From positions 620,001 through 684,000 of the forward strand of contig NZ_QYYA01000002.1 of NCBI RefSeq assembly GCF_003597125.1: a DNA stretch of 64,000 nucleotides. The letters are read 5' to 3'. How positions within the stretch are numbered: the stretch's first letter is position 1; each line of letters starts with the position of its first letter. The notes under the pieces were generated by a model. The model saw nothing but the letters and a program-made list of their open reading frames with translations, ran no database searches and was not told the origin of the DNA. The position numbers and the translations under genes were made by a program. Of the stretch, positions 7,656 to 16,234 are shown in pieces. The DNA is from Alcanivorax profundi (GTDB lineage: Bacteria; Pseudomonadota; Gammaproteobacteria; Pseudomonadales; Alcanivoracaceae).

Positions 7656-9398
7656 ATGGTGCAATGGCGCGACAGCAAGGTACGCCGCGGTGACGTGGAA
7701 CTGGCGGTCAGAACCTGGAGCGATGACAAGAGTCCCACCGTTGTGCTGGTGCACGGCTACCCGGATGCCAACCATGTGTGGGAAAAAGTCGCCGAACGAC
7801 TGAGCCGCGACTTCAAGGTCGTCGCCTACGACGTACGCGGTGCCGGCGACTCTTCGGTGCCCAAAGGGCGCGCCGCCTACAAGCTGCGTGAACTGCGTAA
7901 CGACTTGCACGCCGTGATGGATGCCGAATGTCCTGACGAAAAGGTTCACCTGGTGGCCCACGACTGGGGCTCCATCCAGACCTGGGAATCGGTCACCGAC
8001 CCCGGCGCGGAACAGCGCATCGCCTCGTACACCACCTTGTCTGGCCCCTGCCTGGATCACGTGGGCCAGTGGATGAAGACCAACCTGAAGCAGAACCCGG
8101 CGGCGGTACTGAATCAACTGTCCCATTCCTGGTACATCGGCGCCTTCCAGCTGCCGGTACTGGCACCGGCCCTGTGGAAAGCCGGGCTGGCCAAGGCCTG
8201 GCCCGGAGTGCTCAAGCGCACCGAGAATCTCGACATCGAACCCAGCGCCAGCCAGTTGAAAGATGGTGTGCACGGTATCGAGCTATACCGCGCCAATATG
8301 CTTCCCTGCCTGCTCAAGCCCCGCGAGCGCTACACCAAAGTCCCTGTGCAACTGATCGTGGCGCGGGAAGACAATTATGTGCGCCCGGCCATGCTCGAAG
8401 ACCTGCCAAAATGGACCGACCAGCTCTGGCGCCGCGAGCTGGATACCGGCCACTGGGGGCCGTTGCAGCAGTACCCTGACGTGACCGCCAAGTGGGTCAG
8501 AGAGTTTATCCTCCACATCGAAGGCGGCCCGGCCAGTGCACCTCTGCAGCGGGCAAAGGTAAATAGTGACGCCACACAAGGCCCTGACTCAGGCAAGGCG
8601 GTACTGATCACTGGCGCCGGTTCCGGCATCGGCCGCGAGACCGCCCTGGCCTTCGGCCGCCGCGGCGCCACTGTCCTGTGCACCGACATCAATGCCGATG
8701 CCGCAGCGGCCACCGCCAATGTGATTCTGGCAGAAGGCGGCACCGCCTTGAGCCGCAAGTGCGATGTCAGCAACACCCGATCCATGGAAAGCCTGGCCAC
8801 TTATGTGGAGAAGGAATTCGGCGCCCTGGACATCGTCGTCAACAATGCCGGCATCGGCCTGTCAGGCGGCCTGATGGAAACCAGTGTGAAAGACTGGCAG
8901 CAAGTGCTGGGAGTCAACCTGTGGGGCGTGATCCACGGCAGCCGCCTGTTCGCCCGGCAGATGATCGATCAGGGCAAGGCCGGCCATATCATCAACGTGG
9001 CCTCTGCCGCTGCCTTCATGCCGTCGCGGGTACTGCCAGCCTATGCCACCAGCAAAAGTGCCGTGCTGATGTTCAGCGAATGTCTGCGCGCCGAACTGGC
9101 GGATCACCGCATCGGCGTCAGCGCCATCTGCCCCGGCATCGTCAACACGGCCATCGCCGGCAACACCCGTTTTGTGGGTGTCGATGAGGATGAACAGAGC
9201 CGCCGTCAGGAAAGCGCACAGAAGCTTTACCAGCGTCGCGCGTTTACTCCCGACCGGGTGGCTGCCGCCATTGTCCGCGCCGTGGAAACCAACCAGGCAG
9301 TGGTCCCTGTCAGCCCCGAAGCCGTGGGCATGCAATGGTTGGGACGCTTTACCCCAAGCCTGGCAAGAAACCTGGCCCAGGTAGAACTTTCACCGTAA
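7656..9398 (+). CDS. Alpha/beta-hydrolase - short-chain dehydrogenase/reductase fusion
   Basis: 580 residues in two domains. Residues 1-295 form an alpha/beta hydrolase: oxyanion motif VHGYPDANHVW, nucleophile elbow VAHDWGS with Asp103 rather than Ser, and a catalytic His in DTGHWGPLQQYP. An Asp nucleophile is the signature of epoxide hydrolases and haloalkane dehalogenases. Residues from about 313 form a classical SDR: nucleotide motif TGAGSGIG, NNAG, and catalytic Ser/Tyr/Lys in the segment ending YATSKSAV. The pairing suggests consecutive steps on one substrate, for instance opening an epoxide and oxidising the alcohol, but the substrate is not known. RBS ACGAGGACACACAAG precedes the ATG. 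Confidence 0.88.
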   Translation: MVQWRDSKVRRGDVELAVRTWSDDKSPTVVLVHGYPDANHVWEKVAERLSRDFKVVAYDVRGAGDSSVPKGRAAYKLRELRNDLHAVMDAECPDEKVHLVAHDWGSIQTWESVTDPGAEQRIASYTTLSGPCLDHVGQWMKTNLKQNPAAVLNQLSHSWYIGAFQLPVLAPALWKAGLAKAWPGVLKRTENLDIEPSASQLKDGVHGIELYRANMLPCLLKPRERYTKVPVQLIVAREDNYVRPAMLEDLPKWTDQLWRRELDTGHWGPLQQYPDVTAKWVREFILHIEGGPASAPLQRAKVNSDATQGPDSGKAVLITGAGSGIGRETALAFGRRGATVLCTDINADAAAATANVILAEGGTALSRKCDVSNTRSMESLATYVEKEFGALDIVVNNAGIGLSGGLMETSVKDWQQVLGVNLWGVIHGSRLFARQMIDQGKAGHIINVASAAAFMPSRVLPAYATSKSAVLMFSECLRAELADHRIGVSAICPGIVNTAIAGNTRFVGVDEDEQSRRQESAQKLYQRRAFTPDRVAAAIVRAVETNQAVVPVSPEAVGMQWLGRFTPSLARNLAQVELSP

Positions 9399-9523
9399 GC
9401 CAAACCCGCTGGCCGCAGACCGACACACCGCTCTGCGGCCAGCGAACCCTTCTGTCCCGAACCGGCACACACTCTGGCCTGCAGCCTGTAGCGCCTGTGC
9501 AAAAACCGGGCTATCATCGCGGC

Positions 9524-10369
9524 ATGAAAACCAGTGACCGTAACCCCGCAGCCATCCTGCGCAGCCTGAAGAAATACACCCAGCCTGCCGCAGAGGACGC
9601 CCCGGCCGACGCCGGTACCCACAAGGAATACACCATCGACGAGCTGGCCCGCGAAGGCAGCTCGACGGTGCGGAACGTACGTGCCTATCAGGACCGCGGC
9701 ATTCTGCCACCGCCTGAAAAGCGCGGCCGAACCGGCATCTACACCGATGTGCATCTGGCCCGCCTGAAAATCATCGGCGCCCTGCTGGAGCGCGGTTACA
9801 CGCTCAATAACATTCGTGACCTGCTCAGCGCCTGGGAACAGGGCCGCGAACTCAATGACATCCTCGGCCTCGAGGTAGCGGTGACCTCCTGGCAGAACCC
9901 GGGCGTCCCCTCCTATCTGGACTACCAGGATCTGCTCGACGACTTCGGCGAGGACATCACCCCGGAAGTGATGACCAAAGCCGTAAAGCTCGGCTACATC
10001 ATTCCTGAAGGCATGCGCCTGCGCATCCCCTATCCTCGCGTCTACAACGCAGGCAAGGAACTGAGCGAAGCCGGTGTTCCGCTGGATGCCGTCCTTACCC
10101 ATGTCACCCTGGTTCGTGAAGAAGTCGACAAGCTGGCAGAACGCTTTATCGGCATGATCATTCACCATCTGGTGGACGAAAAGTACGGCGACGATGCCCT
10201 GCCCGAAGGGGAAGACGTGCCCAAACTGGCCGACTTCATCACCCGCATCCGCCCGCTGGCCGATGCCGTAGTCAGCGACGAACTCGGCCGGGTGCTGGAA
10301 AAGAGCATCAACAAGATTCTTGTCGACCGTCTGGCCAACGTGCTGGCGCATATCGAGAAGAACGGCTGA
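9524..10369 (+). CDS. MerR-family transcriptional regulator
   Basis: The chosen start is MKTSDRNPAAILRSLKKYTQ (281 residues). An in-frame extension to 9335 would overlap the preceding gene and looks non-coding. Residues about 34-100 carry a MerR winged helix: YTIDELAREGSSTVRNVRAY, then YQDRGILPPPEKRGRTGIYTD and HLARLKIIGALLERGYTLNNI. The C-terminal ~160 residues are helical, without the cysteine metal site of classical MerR, so an organic or lipid-derived ligand is more likely. It sits 125 bases after the hydrolase-SDR fusion and upstream of a quinone oxidoreductase gene, both possible targets. Confidence 0.88.
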   Translation: MKTSDRNPAAILRSLKKYTQPAAEDAPADAGTHKEYTIDELAREGSSTVRNVRAYQDRGILPPPEKRGRTGIYTDVHLARLKIIGALLERGYTLNNIRDLLSAWEQGRELNDILGLEVAVTSWQNPGVPSYLDYQDLLDDFGEDITPEVMTKAVKLGYIIPEGMRLRIPYPRVYNAGKELSEAGVPLDAVLTHVTLVREEVDKLAERFIGMIIHHLVDEKYGDDALPEGEDVPKLADFITRIRPLADAVVSDELGRVLEKSINKILVDRLANVLAHIEKNG

Positions 10370-10372
10370 AAA

Positions 10373-10556
10373 CAGCTGCAAGCCACAAGCTTCAAGCGAC
10401 AAGGCGCGAGACAAGTTTTCTGTTCTGCACCTCAGTGCCCGCGCCATTACCCGGGAACGCGGGCACGGCCATTCAAGACCCACCAGCCTGATCCGCGTTG
10501 CAGCTTGAAGCTTGTAGCTGGCCCCTCACAGCTCACAGCTCACAGCTCACAGCTAT
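10373..10556. repeat. Intergenic repeat region with inverted AGCTTCAAGC arms and tandem CTCACAG units
   Basis: The left arm at about 10373-10397 (AGCTGCAAGCCACAAGCTTC...) matches the inverse of 10498-10520 (GCAGCTTGAAGCTTGTAGCT). A central GC hairpin (CCCGCG...CGCGGGC, about 10439-10467) lies between them. At about 10524-10553 a short AGCTCAC unit is repeated four times in tandem. The rest of the 291-base gap holds only the upstream region of the quinone oxidoreductase gene. Confidence 0.55.
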
Positions 10557-10660
10557 TATCCCCCTTTATCTTCCCCAATGCGTCCCATGCATTTGTCTAA
10601 TGCCGCTATCAGCGTTAGCGTTTCCTGCACATAAAAAACTGATTTCCGGGAGAGCTACGC

Positions 10661-11641
10661 ATGCGCGCAATCTTGTGCAAGGAACTGGGACCCGCCGACA
10701 AGCTGGTGATCGACGACATCCCGTCCCCCGAGGCCGGCAAGGGCCAGGTGAAGGTGAAAGTGAAGGCCGCCGGTCTCAACTTCCCTGACACCCTGATCAT
10801 TGAAGGCAAATACCAGATCAAGCCGGAGCTGCCCTTTTCCCCCGGCGGCGAAATGGCCGGCGAAGTCATCGCTGTGGGTGAAGGCGTGCAGCGCTTCAAG
10901 CCCGGCCAACGGGTCATGGGCCTCACTGGCTACGGCGCCTTTGCTGAAGAAATCCTGGTGCCGGAAACCAATCTGATTCCGGTACCGGACGGCATGGACG
11001 ACCGCACCGCCGCCGCCTTCTCCATGGTCTACGGCACCAGTTACCACGCGCTCAAGCAGCGCGCCAATATCCAGCCCGGGGAAACCCTGCTGGTGCTGGG
11101 TGCCAGCGGCGGCGTTGGCCTGGCGGCGGTAGAGCTGGGCAAAGCCATGGGCGCCACCGTCATTGCCTGCGCCAGCAGCGCAGACAAGCTGGCCGTGGCC
11201 AAGGAAGCCGGCGCCGACGACCTGATCAACTACGCCGAAGAAGACCTCAAGGACGCGCTCAAGCAGCGTTATCCGAAAGGGGTGGATGTGGTCTACGATC
11301 CGGTGGGCGACAAGTATACCGAAGCGGCGATCCGCAACATGGCCTGGAACGGGCGTCTGCTGGTGGTCGGTTTCGCCGCCGGTGACATCCCGAAAATCCC
11401 CGCCAATCTGGCCCTGCTAAAAGGCTGCGCCATTGTCGGCGTGTTCTGGGGCGCCTTCACCCAGAAAGAGCCGCAGACCAACGTGCAGAACATCATGGAA
11501 CTGTTTCAGCTGTACGGTCAGGGCAAGCTCAAGCCGCGTATTAGTGAAGTGTTCGCGTTTGAAGAGTATGAACGCGCCCTGGCGGCGCTCACCTCTCGCA
11601 CTGCCAAGGGCAAGGTGGTGCTAAACGTGGCGCCCGACTGA
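10661..11641 (+). CDS. NADPH:quinone oxidoreductase-type MDR protein
   Basis: 326 residues, the usual length for the zeta-crystallin/QOR branch of medium-chain dehydrogenases. The N-terminal GroES-like catalytic domain contains GLNFPDTLIIEGKYQ and SPGGEMAGEV. The Rossmann domain carries GASGGVGLAAVELGKAMGA. The cysteine ligands for structural and catalytic zinc are absent, as expected for quinone reductases. RBS GGGAGAGCTACGC precedes ATG. These enzymes reduce quinones or enoyl substrates using NADPH; the real substrate is uncertain. It converges with the thioesterase gene, whose stop lies only 7 bases away. Confidence 0.88.
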   Translation: MRAILCKELGPADKLVIDDIPSPEAGKGQVKVKVKAAGLNFPDTLIIEGKYQIKPELPFSPGGEMAGEVIAVGEGVQRFKPGQRVMGLTGYGAFAEEILVPETNLIPVPDGMDDRTAAAFSMVYGTSYHALKQRANIQPGETLLVLGASGGVGLAAVELGKAMGATVIACASSADKLAVAKEAGADDLINYAEEDLKDALKQRYPKGVDVVYDPVGDKYTEAAIRNMAWNGRLLVVGFAAGDIPKIPANLALLKGCAIVGVFWGAFTQKEPQTNVQNIMELFQLYGQGKLKPRISEVFAFEEYERALAALTSRTAKGKVVLNVAPD

Positions 11642-11648
11642 GACTCCG

Positions 11649-12092
11649 CTAGGCACACCCACTTTGATCAATCACCACACCCGGTGCCCCGGCTTGCAGC
11701 AACTCACGCAGGTCATTCGGCACCGGGGTTTTCGCAAACGGCTCGGTGGTCATCATCACGTACACCGCCTCGGAACGGGCGACCGCTCGCCCTTCATCCG
11801 CATGACGAATATCGGCTTCCAGCGTGAACGAGGTATTGCCCATATGCGTGAGCGACACAAAGATATCCAGCACATCGTCAAACCGCGCTGACGACTGCCA
11901 TTCGGTTGTCAGTTTCACCACCTGGTTATCCAGCCCCTGAGCCAGCAGCTGGTTGTAATCCCGCCCCAACGCACGCATGAACTCCGTCATGGCGATGTCC
12001 ACGTAATCGCCATAGCGGGCGTTGAACACCACCTGTTGGGCGTCGCATTCGTTATAGCGGACGCGAAAACGAAAGCAGAAAGGCTGGGTCAT
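11649..12092 (-). CDS. YbgC/4HBT-type acyl-CoA thioesterase
   Basis: 147 residues from MTQPFCFRFRVRYNECD; an 18-residue in-frame extension lacks an RBS and was dropped. The hot-dog fold signature YNECDAQQVVFNARYGDYVD contains the catalytic Asp of the 4-hydroxybenzoyl-CoA thioesterase family. The middle part (TEWQSSARFDDVLDIFVSLT) is typical of the family. It probably hydrolyses short- to medium-chain acyl-CoA in the cytoplasm. The gene lies downstream of the PLD-family gene on the same strand with a 68-base gap, so the two could share a transcript. Confidence 0.85.
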   Translation of the reverse strand: MTQPFCFRFRVRYNECDAQQVVFNARYGDYVDIAMTEFMRALGRDYNQLLAQGLDNQVVKLTTEWQSSARFDDVLDIFVSLTHMGNTSFTLEADIRHADEGRAVARSEAVYVMMTTEPFAKTPVPNDLRELLQAGAPGVVIDQSGCA

Positions 12093-12160
12093 GGTATGTC
12101 CTTGTGTTGGGCTTGGGGAGCGGCGCGTGACCATAAGCAGTGCCACTCAGCATGCGTGGG

Positions 12161-13570
12161 TTACAGCATGCGCTCAATGGGCAATAACGACAGCAACCAT
12201 GCCATCAGACGGCGCCACACGGTGACCCCCGGCTCATGGCGATACAGTGCCGGCTCCCCAGCGTCACCATCGCCTCCCCAGCGCAGTTTGCCCTTGTCGC
12301 TTTCCAGACGAAAACTGTTGGCCGGGGCCAAGCCTTCCTCAATGAAGGTTGCCACTTCCTGCCCAAGACTGTCCGAGACGACGTAATAGCCCATTTCGGT
12401 ATTCAGGTGCACCGACCGGGGGTCCATATTGAACGACCCCACAAACACTTCACGCCGGTCCAGCACCATGGCCTTGGTATGCAAACTGGCCCGCGAGCGA
12501 CCGCGAAACAGTCTGACCTGACGGTGTAATGCCCGCGCATTGGGCTGCAATTCATGCAGTTCCACTCCGGCCTCGACCAACGCCTTGCGATAACGGGCAT
12601 AAGCACCATGGGCGGCAATCACATCATTGGTGGCCAGGCTGTTGGTCAACACCGCCGCCCGGCCGTTTCGCTGCCGTAACCCGGATAACGCCGAGACGAA
12701 GTCCTCACCGGGAATAAAATAACTGGCCTCGATCAGTATCTCTTGATGGTCTTCCCTGGCCAGTAAACCCGCCAGCTGATTGCCCATCAACGCCTGCCGG
12801 GTACCCGCTGCCTTGGCGGGGCTATCGAACAACAACACAGGCTTTGCCACATGGCATTGCTGTTGTTGTCTGGTCAGATAGTCACGGAAAAATTGTTCGT
12901 TTTGAGGGAAAAGGTAAGGGTAACCCTTCAGGCTTTGGCGCCAGCGCGATAACCACTGCCAGGCCCGCTCAGCCCGCTCCGGACCATAGCGACGCAGGGT
13001 CTTCATGGGCACCGCCAACTCGCTGTTCCAGTAGGCCTCGAACGCGTCACGAGTCTCGGCAGCAATGGGACCACTGGCGTACAGATCCAGATCACGAAAA
13101 TTACTGGATGGATTCACCCCGAAATAGTGATCGGAGATATTGCGCCCGCCCACCAGGGCATGCTCACCATCCGCAATCCAGGCCTTGTTGTGCATGCGAT
13201 GGTTCAGCAGCGGTGCGTGGTACAACCATTGAAGGAAATGTTTGAATCGCCCCCGGAACGGATTGAACAAGCGCACATCAATGTTGGGATGCGCATCCAG
13301 CACGGCCCATTTCACATCCCGTCCCAACTGGTTGGCGTGATCCAGCAGCATGCGTACTTTTACCCCACGACGGGCCGCCTCCAGCACCCGGTAGATCAGC
13401 AGCTTTCCCGTGGTGTCGTCATCCCAGATGTAGTACTGAAGATCCAGCGTTCGGGTGGCAAGACGCGCCAATGTCACACGTAACGTGAATGCCTGATCGC
13501 TGTCAGAAACCAGCGACAGGGAAGACGCAGCGGTTGCGGATTCCTGCACCGGTGAAGAAGGGTTGCGCAT
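12161..13570 (-). CDS. Phospholipase D-family protein, cardiolipin synthase C-like
   Basis: 469 residues with two HKD motifs: HNKAWIADGEHALVGGRNIS and HTKAMVLDRREVFVGSFNMD. The segment LDLQYYIWDDDTTGKLLIYR is characteristic of the ClsC (YmdC) branch. There is no strong transmembrane helix apart from a weakly hydrophobic C-terminal stretch (LMAWLLSLLPIE). The likely role is transphosphatidylation to make cardiolipin or a related phospholipid at the membrane. It lacks the N-terminal membrane anchor of ClsA. Specific activity is inferred from family only. Confidence 0.87.
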   Translation of the reverse strand: MRNPSSPVQESATAASSLSLVSDSDQAFTLRVTLARLATRTLDLQYYIWDDDTTGKLLIYRVLEAARRGVKVRMLLDHANQLGRDVKWAVLDAHPNIDVRLFNPFRGRFKHFLQWLYHAPLLNHRMHNKAWIADGEHALVGGRNISDHYFGVNPSSNFRDLDLYASGPIAAETRDAFEAYWNSELAVPMKTLRRYGPERAERAWQWLSRWRQSLKGYPYLFPQNEQFFRDYLTRQQQQCHVAKPVLLFDSPAKAAGTRQALMGNQLAGLLAREDHQEILIEASYFIPGEDFVSALSGLRQRNGRAAVLTNSLATNDVIAAHGAYARYRKALVEAGVELHELQPNARALHRQVRLFRGRSRASLHTKAMVLDRREVFVGSFNMDPRSVHLNTEMGYYVVSDSLGQEVATFIEEGLAPANSFRLESDKGKLRWGGDGDAGEPALYRHEPGVTVWRRLMAWLLSLLPIERML

Positions 13571-13653
13571 GCCATGTCCTGCTGCAACGTGTTGCTGAAC
13601 ACCATGCAGTAAAGTGCTTTTCGGAACAAGCCGGCAGCGCAGGTAGCGGGCCG

Positions 13654-14499
13654 CTAATTGACCGGTGCGTCCTCTCTTACCCGTAAAAAGCTGGCAAACC
13701 TTGGCAGACCCGTGGCCGTCAGTCCGTAATACTTGAACGTGACGGTACTGCCAATCGGCGGCGGATCGCGGCGCTCGGCGTCACTGAAACCTGTCCCTAA
13801 ACGAAACCGGCGACCATCGTCCGTTTCCACCTGCAAGGCGCCCAGCATGCCAGCAAACTTTCCCTGGCCTACCACATGTCCCGTCACCCTGGCTTCGGCA
13901 TCCTGGTAACTCTTTACCTTCAACACCGCATCACTGCGGCCCGCGTGATACACGCTATCGCCATGGTGAAGCATCAACCCTTCCCCACCGCGCGCCATGA
14001 CCTTGTCCAGTTGCAGCATCAGCCTGTCGTGGTCGGTGGCCGGGGTTTGCGTAATCATCTCCAGCGTATAGGAAGATGACGCGGCCACCAGCGCTCGCAT
14101 CTCTTGCACCCGCACCGCAAAGGGCTGCCGCGATTCTGGCAAATCAAACAGCATCAAACGAATCTGCCGCCATTCCTGCGCCTGTGGACGTAACCGGCGA
14201 ACCGCCGCTGACACCTCGGCAAAGCGTCCCCGCCCCATCCATAATTCCCCTTCCATGGCCTGATCCGGATAACCGCGGGTGAACCATTCAGGCGCGGCAA
14301 TTCGATTGCCGCCCTTGCTCCACAGCTGTGCGCCATCCCAGTAGGCCCTTACCCCGTCCAGTTTTTCACTGACCCAATAACCGTCGAGGGGCATGCCCGG
14401 CAGATACACCTTGGCCAGCTGCAACGCCGGCGGTTGTGCCTCTGCCACCAACGCAATAGAGAACAGAAAAACGCACACACTTTTCAGAAAAACAGTCAC
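13654..14499 (-). CDS. Minimal ATP-dependent DNA ligase with secretion signal (Lig E type)
   Basis: 281 residues from a GTG start at 14499, chosen because AGGAG ends six bases upstream; a GTG one codon earlier is possible. The N-terminus (TVFLKSVCVFLFSIALVAEA) is a signal peptide, the hallmark of periplasmic Lig E. Nucleotidyltransferase motifs are present in order: motif I SEKLDGVRAYWDG with the adenylated Lys, MEGELWMGRG, EGLMLH, and motif V VLKVKSYQDAEA. A small OB domain ends the protein, with no DNA-binding extensions. In other bacteria Lig E is linked to competence and extracellular DNA; that role here is inference. Confidence 0.87.
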   Translation of the reverse strand: MTVFLKSVCVFLFSIALVAEAQPPALQLAKVYLPGMPLDGYWVSEKLDGVRAYWDGAQLWSKGGNRIAAPEWFTRGYPDQAMEGELWMGRGRFAEVSAAVRRLRPQAQEWRQIRLMLFDLPESRQPFAVRVQEMRALVAASSSYTLEMITQTPATDHDRLMLQLDKVMARGGEGLMLHHGDSVYHAGRSDAVLKVKSYQDAEARVTGHVVGQGKFAGMLGALQVETDDGRRFRLGTGFSDAERRDPPPIGSTVTFKYYGLTATGLPRFASFLRVREDAPVN

Positions 14500-14590
14500 C
14501 ACATACTCCTGAAACAACAGCCTCGCACCGGACTGTGCCAGAAGGCAGCACAAACCGGCGTAGGCCGAATTCAGGAAGACGTGTAGGAGA

Positions 14591-15934
14591 TCAGACCGGG
14601 GAGGCCGAAGAGGATAGCCGTGGACGATTGACGACAATGGCCACGATGCCGGCCACCGCCAGCACCCAGCAGTAATGGATGCTGCCAATCAGCGCCAGCG
14701 GCGAAATGGCGGCAATGGAACAGGCCAACAGCACCTGGGCACCGTAGGGAATCAACCCTTGCACCACACAGGAAAAGATATCCAGCAGGCTGGCCGAACG
14801 ACGCAGGTCGACGCCATGATCCGTGGCGATGTCGCGGGCCATGTCACCGGTGAGCACGATGGCCACGGTATTGTTGGCGACAAACACATTGGCGAACACC
14901 ACCAGCAAGGCAATGCCTACCTCCCCGGCGCGCTGCAGAGGCAGCTTCAACCAGCGAGTCAATCCATGGATGCGTTCAATCACCCAGCGGGTGCCGCCCT
15001 GATCCGTCATCAGTTGTGACAGGCCACCGATCAACATGGACAACAGCATGATCTCGAACATGCCTTCAAAACCCTTGTAGATCGCCCCGTTCATGCTGGG
15101 AAGGGTGTAATCCGGCATCAGCACCATACCGGTCACGCCCGCCGATACGATCCCAATGATCAGCACCGCCAGCACATTCAGGCCGCTCAACGCGAGCCCG
15201 AATACCAGCAGGTAAGGGACCACCAGCGCAAACGTGTACGGCTTTGCTTCCACCTGGTGTTCACCCTCGCCCAGTACGATCAATACCAGCACCGTCACCA
15301 CCGCTGCTGGCAGGGCGATCCAGATATTGATCCGGAACTTGTCCTTCAGCGACACGCCCTGGCTTCGGGTCGAGGCAATGGTGGTGTCGGAAATCATCGA
15401 CAGGTTATCGCCAAACATGGCGCCGCCCACCACCGCGCCCAGCGCCAATGGCAGAGGCAAGCCGGTGGCAGAAGCGAACCCCACCGCGATGGGCGCCGTC
15501 GCCGCGATGGTGCCCATGGACGTCCCCATAGCCGTGGCAATGAACGCCGAAATAAGAAACAGTGCGGGCAATACCCACTCGGCAGGAATAATCCGCAACC
15601 CCAACTGCACGGTTGCCTCTACACTGCCAATGCTGTCGCTGACACTGGCAAAGGCGCCGGCCAACAGGAACACCAGGCACATGAGAATAATATTGGGGTG
15701 GCCCATCCCTGCCAGCAAACGCTCCACACTGGCATTCAACCGCTGGCCCGCCACCCGCGCCATCACCATAAACAGCACGATGGCCGCCATGGCCACCACC
15801 GGCGCCTTGATCTGGTAAAACGCGAAATCGGTGTCAGTGGAGGTGTAGTAAAGGCCACTGCCGAGAAACACCACCAGAAAGAACAGCAGCGGTAGCAAAG
15901 GCCAGGCACGGGGCGTCGGAGCAGAGACAGTCAT
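14591..15934 (-). CDS. NhaC-type Na+/H+ antiporter family protein
   Basis: 447 residues with about twelve hydrophobic segments, beginning WPLLPLLFFLVVFLGSGLYY. Conserved membrane features include ALFLISAFIATAMGTSMGTI, the region GAVVGGAMFGDNLSMISDTT with polar residues within the membrane, and VFVANNTVAIVLTGDMARD. This fits the NhaC family, in which members exchange Na+ for H+ or carry small organic anions with Na+. The ligand cannot be assigned. The upstream gap to 16234 is filled by a REP-derived element. Confidence 0.85.
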   Translation of the reverse strand: MTVSAPTPRAWPLLPLLFFLVVFLGSGLYYTSTDTDFAFYQIKAPVVAMAAIVLFMVMARVAGQRLNASVERLLAGMGHPNIILMCLVFLLAGAFASVSDSIGSVEATVQLGLRIIPAEWVLPALFLISAFIATAMGTSMGTIAATAPIAVGFASATGLPLPLALGAVVGGAMFGDNLSMISDTTIASTRSQGVSLKDKFRINIWIALPAAVVTVLVLIVLGEGEHQVEAKPYTFALVVPYLLVFGLALSGLNVLAVLIIGIVSAGVTGMVLMPDYTLPSMNGAIYKGFEGMFEIMLLSMLIGGLSQLMTDQGGTRWVIERIHGLTRWLKLPLQRAGEVGIALLVVFANVFVANNTVAIVLTGDMARDIATDHGVDLRRSASLLDIFSCVVQGLIPYGAQVLLACSIAAISPLALIGSIHYCWVLAVAGIVAIVVNRPRLSSSASPV

Positions 15935-16017
15935 TCGGCGTCCTGATCAATCAATGATCACACCAGTGTAGAGATTTCGTCCGCAAGTCGGTAGCACGGG
16001 GCATGTGCCGTCCTTTT

Positions 16018-16227
16018 GTAGGAGCGTCGCTCGCGGCGCGATTTCGGTGCCGGGTAAGGCCCTCTTCACCACGGAGCACTTGGATCCGTAGGGAAACCGG
16101 TGTCTTGAGGAGCCGTGGTGATAATTTTTCTTCCCGGCCTGGATTATCGCGCCGCCACCGAACGTAGCGAAGGAACACCCGCAGGGCGGCCCTAAGGGTG
16201 AGCAGAGCGAATAACCGACGCTCCTAC
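16018..16227. repeat. BIME-like compound REP element
   Basis: A REP unit GTAGGAGCGTCGCTCGCGGC (16018 onward) faces an inverted REP remnant whose outer end, GACGCTCCTAC, is at 16217-16227, with ATCGCGCCGCC at 16145. Between them is a core with CACCACGGAGCAC ... AGGGAAACCGGTGT ... GCCGTGGTG that can fold back on itself. The element at 57588-57755 has the same outer arms and a similar core. It fills most of the 300-base gap 15935-16234; no gene is visible there. Confidence 0.7.
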
Positions 16228-16234
16228 CGCGCGT

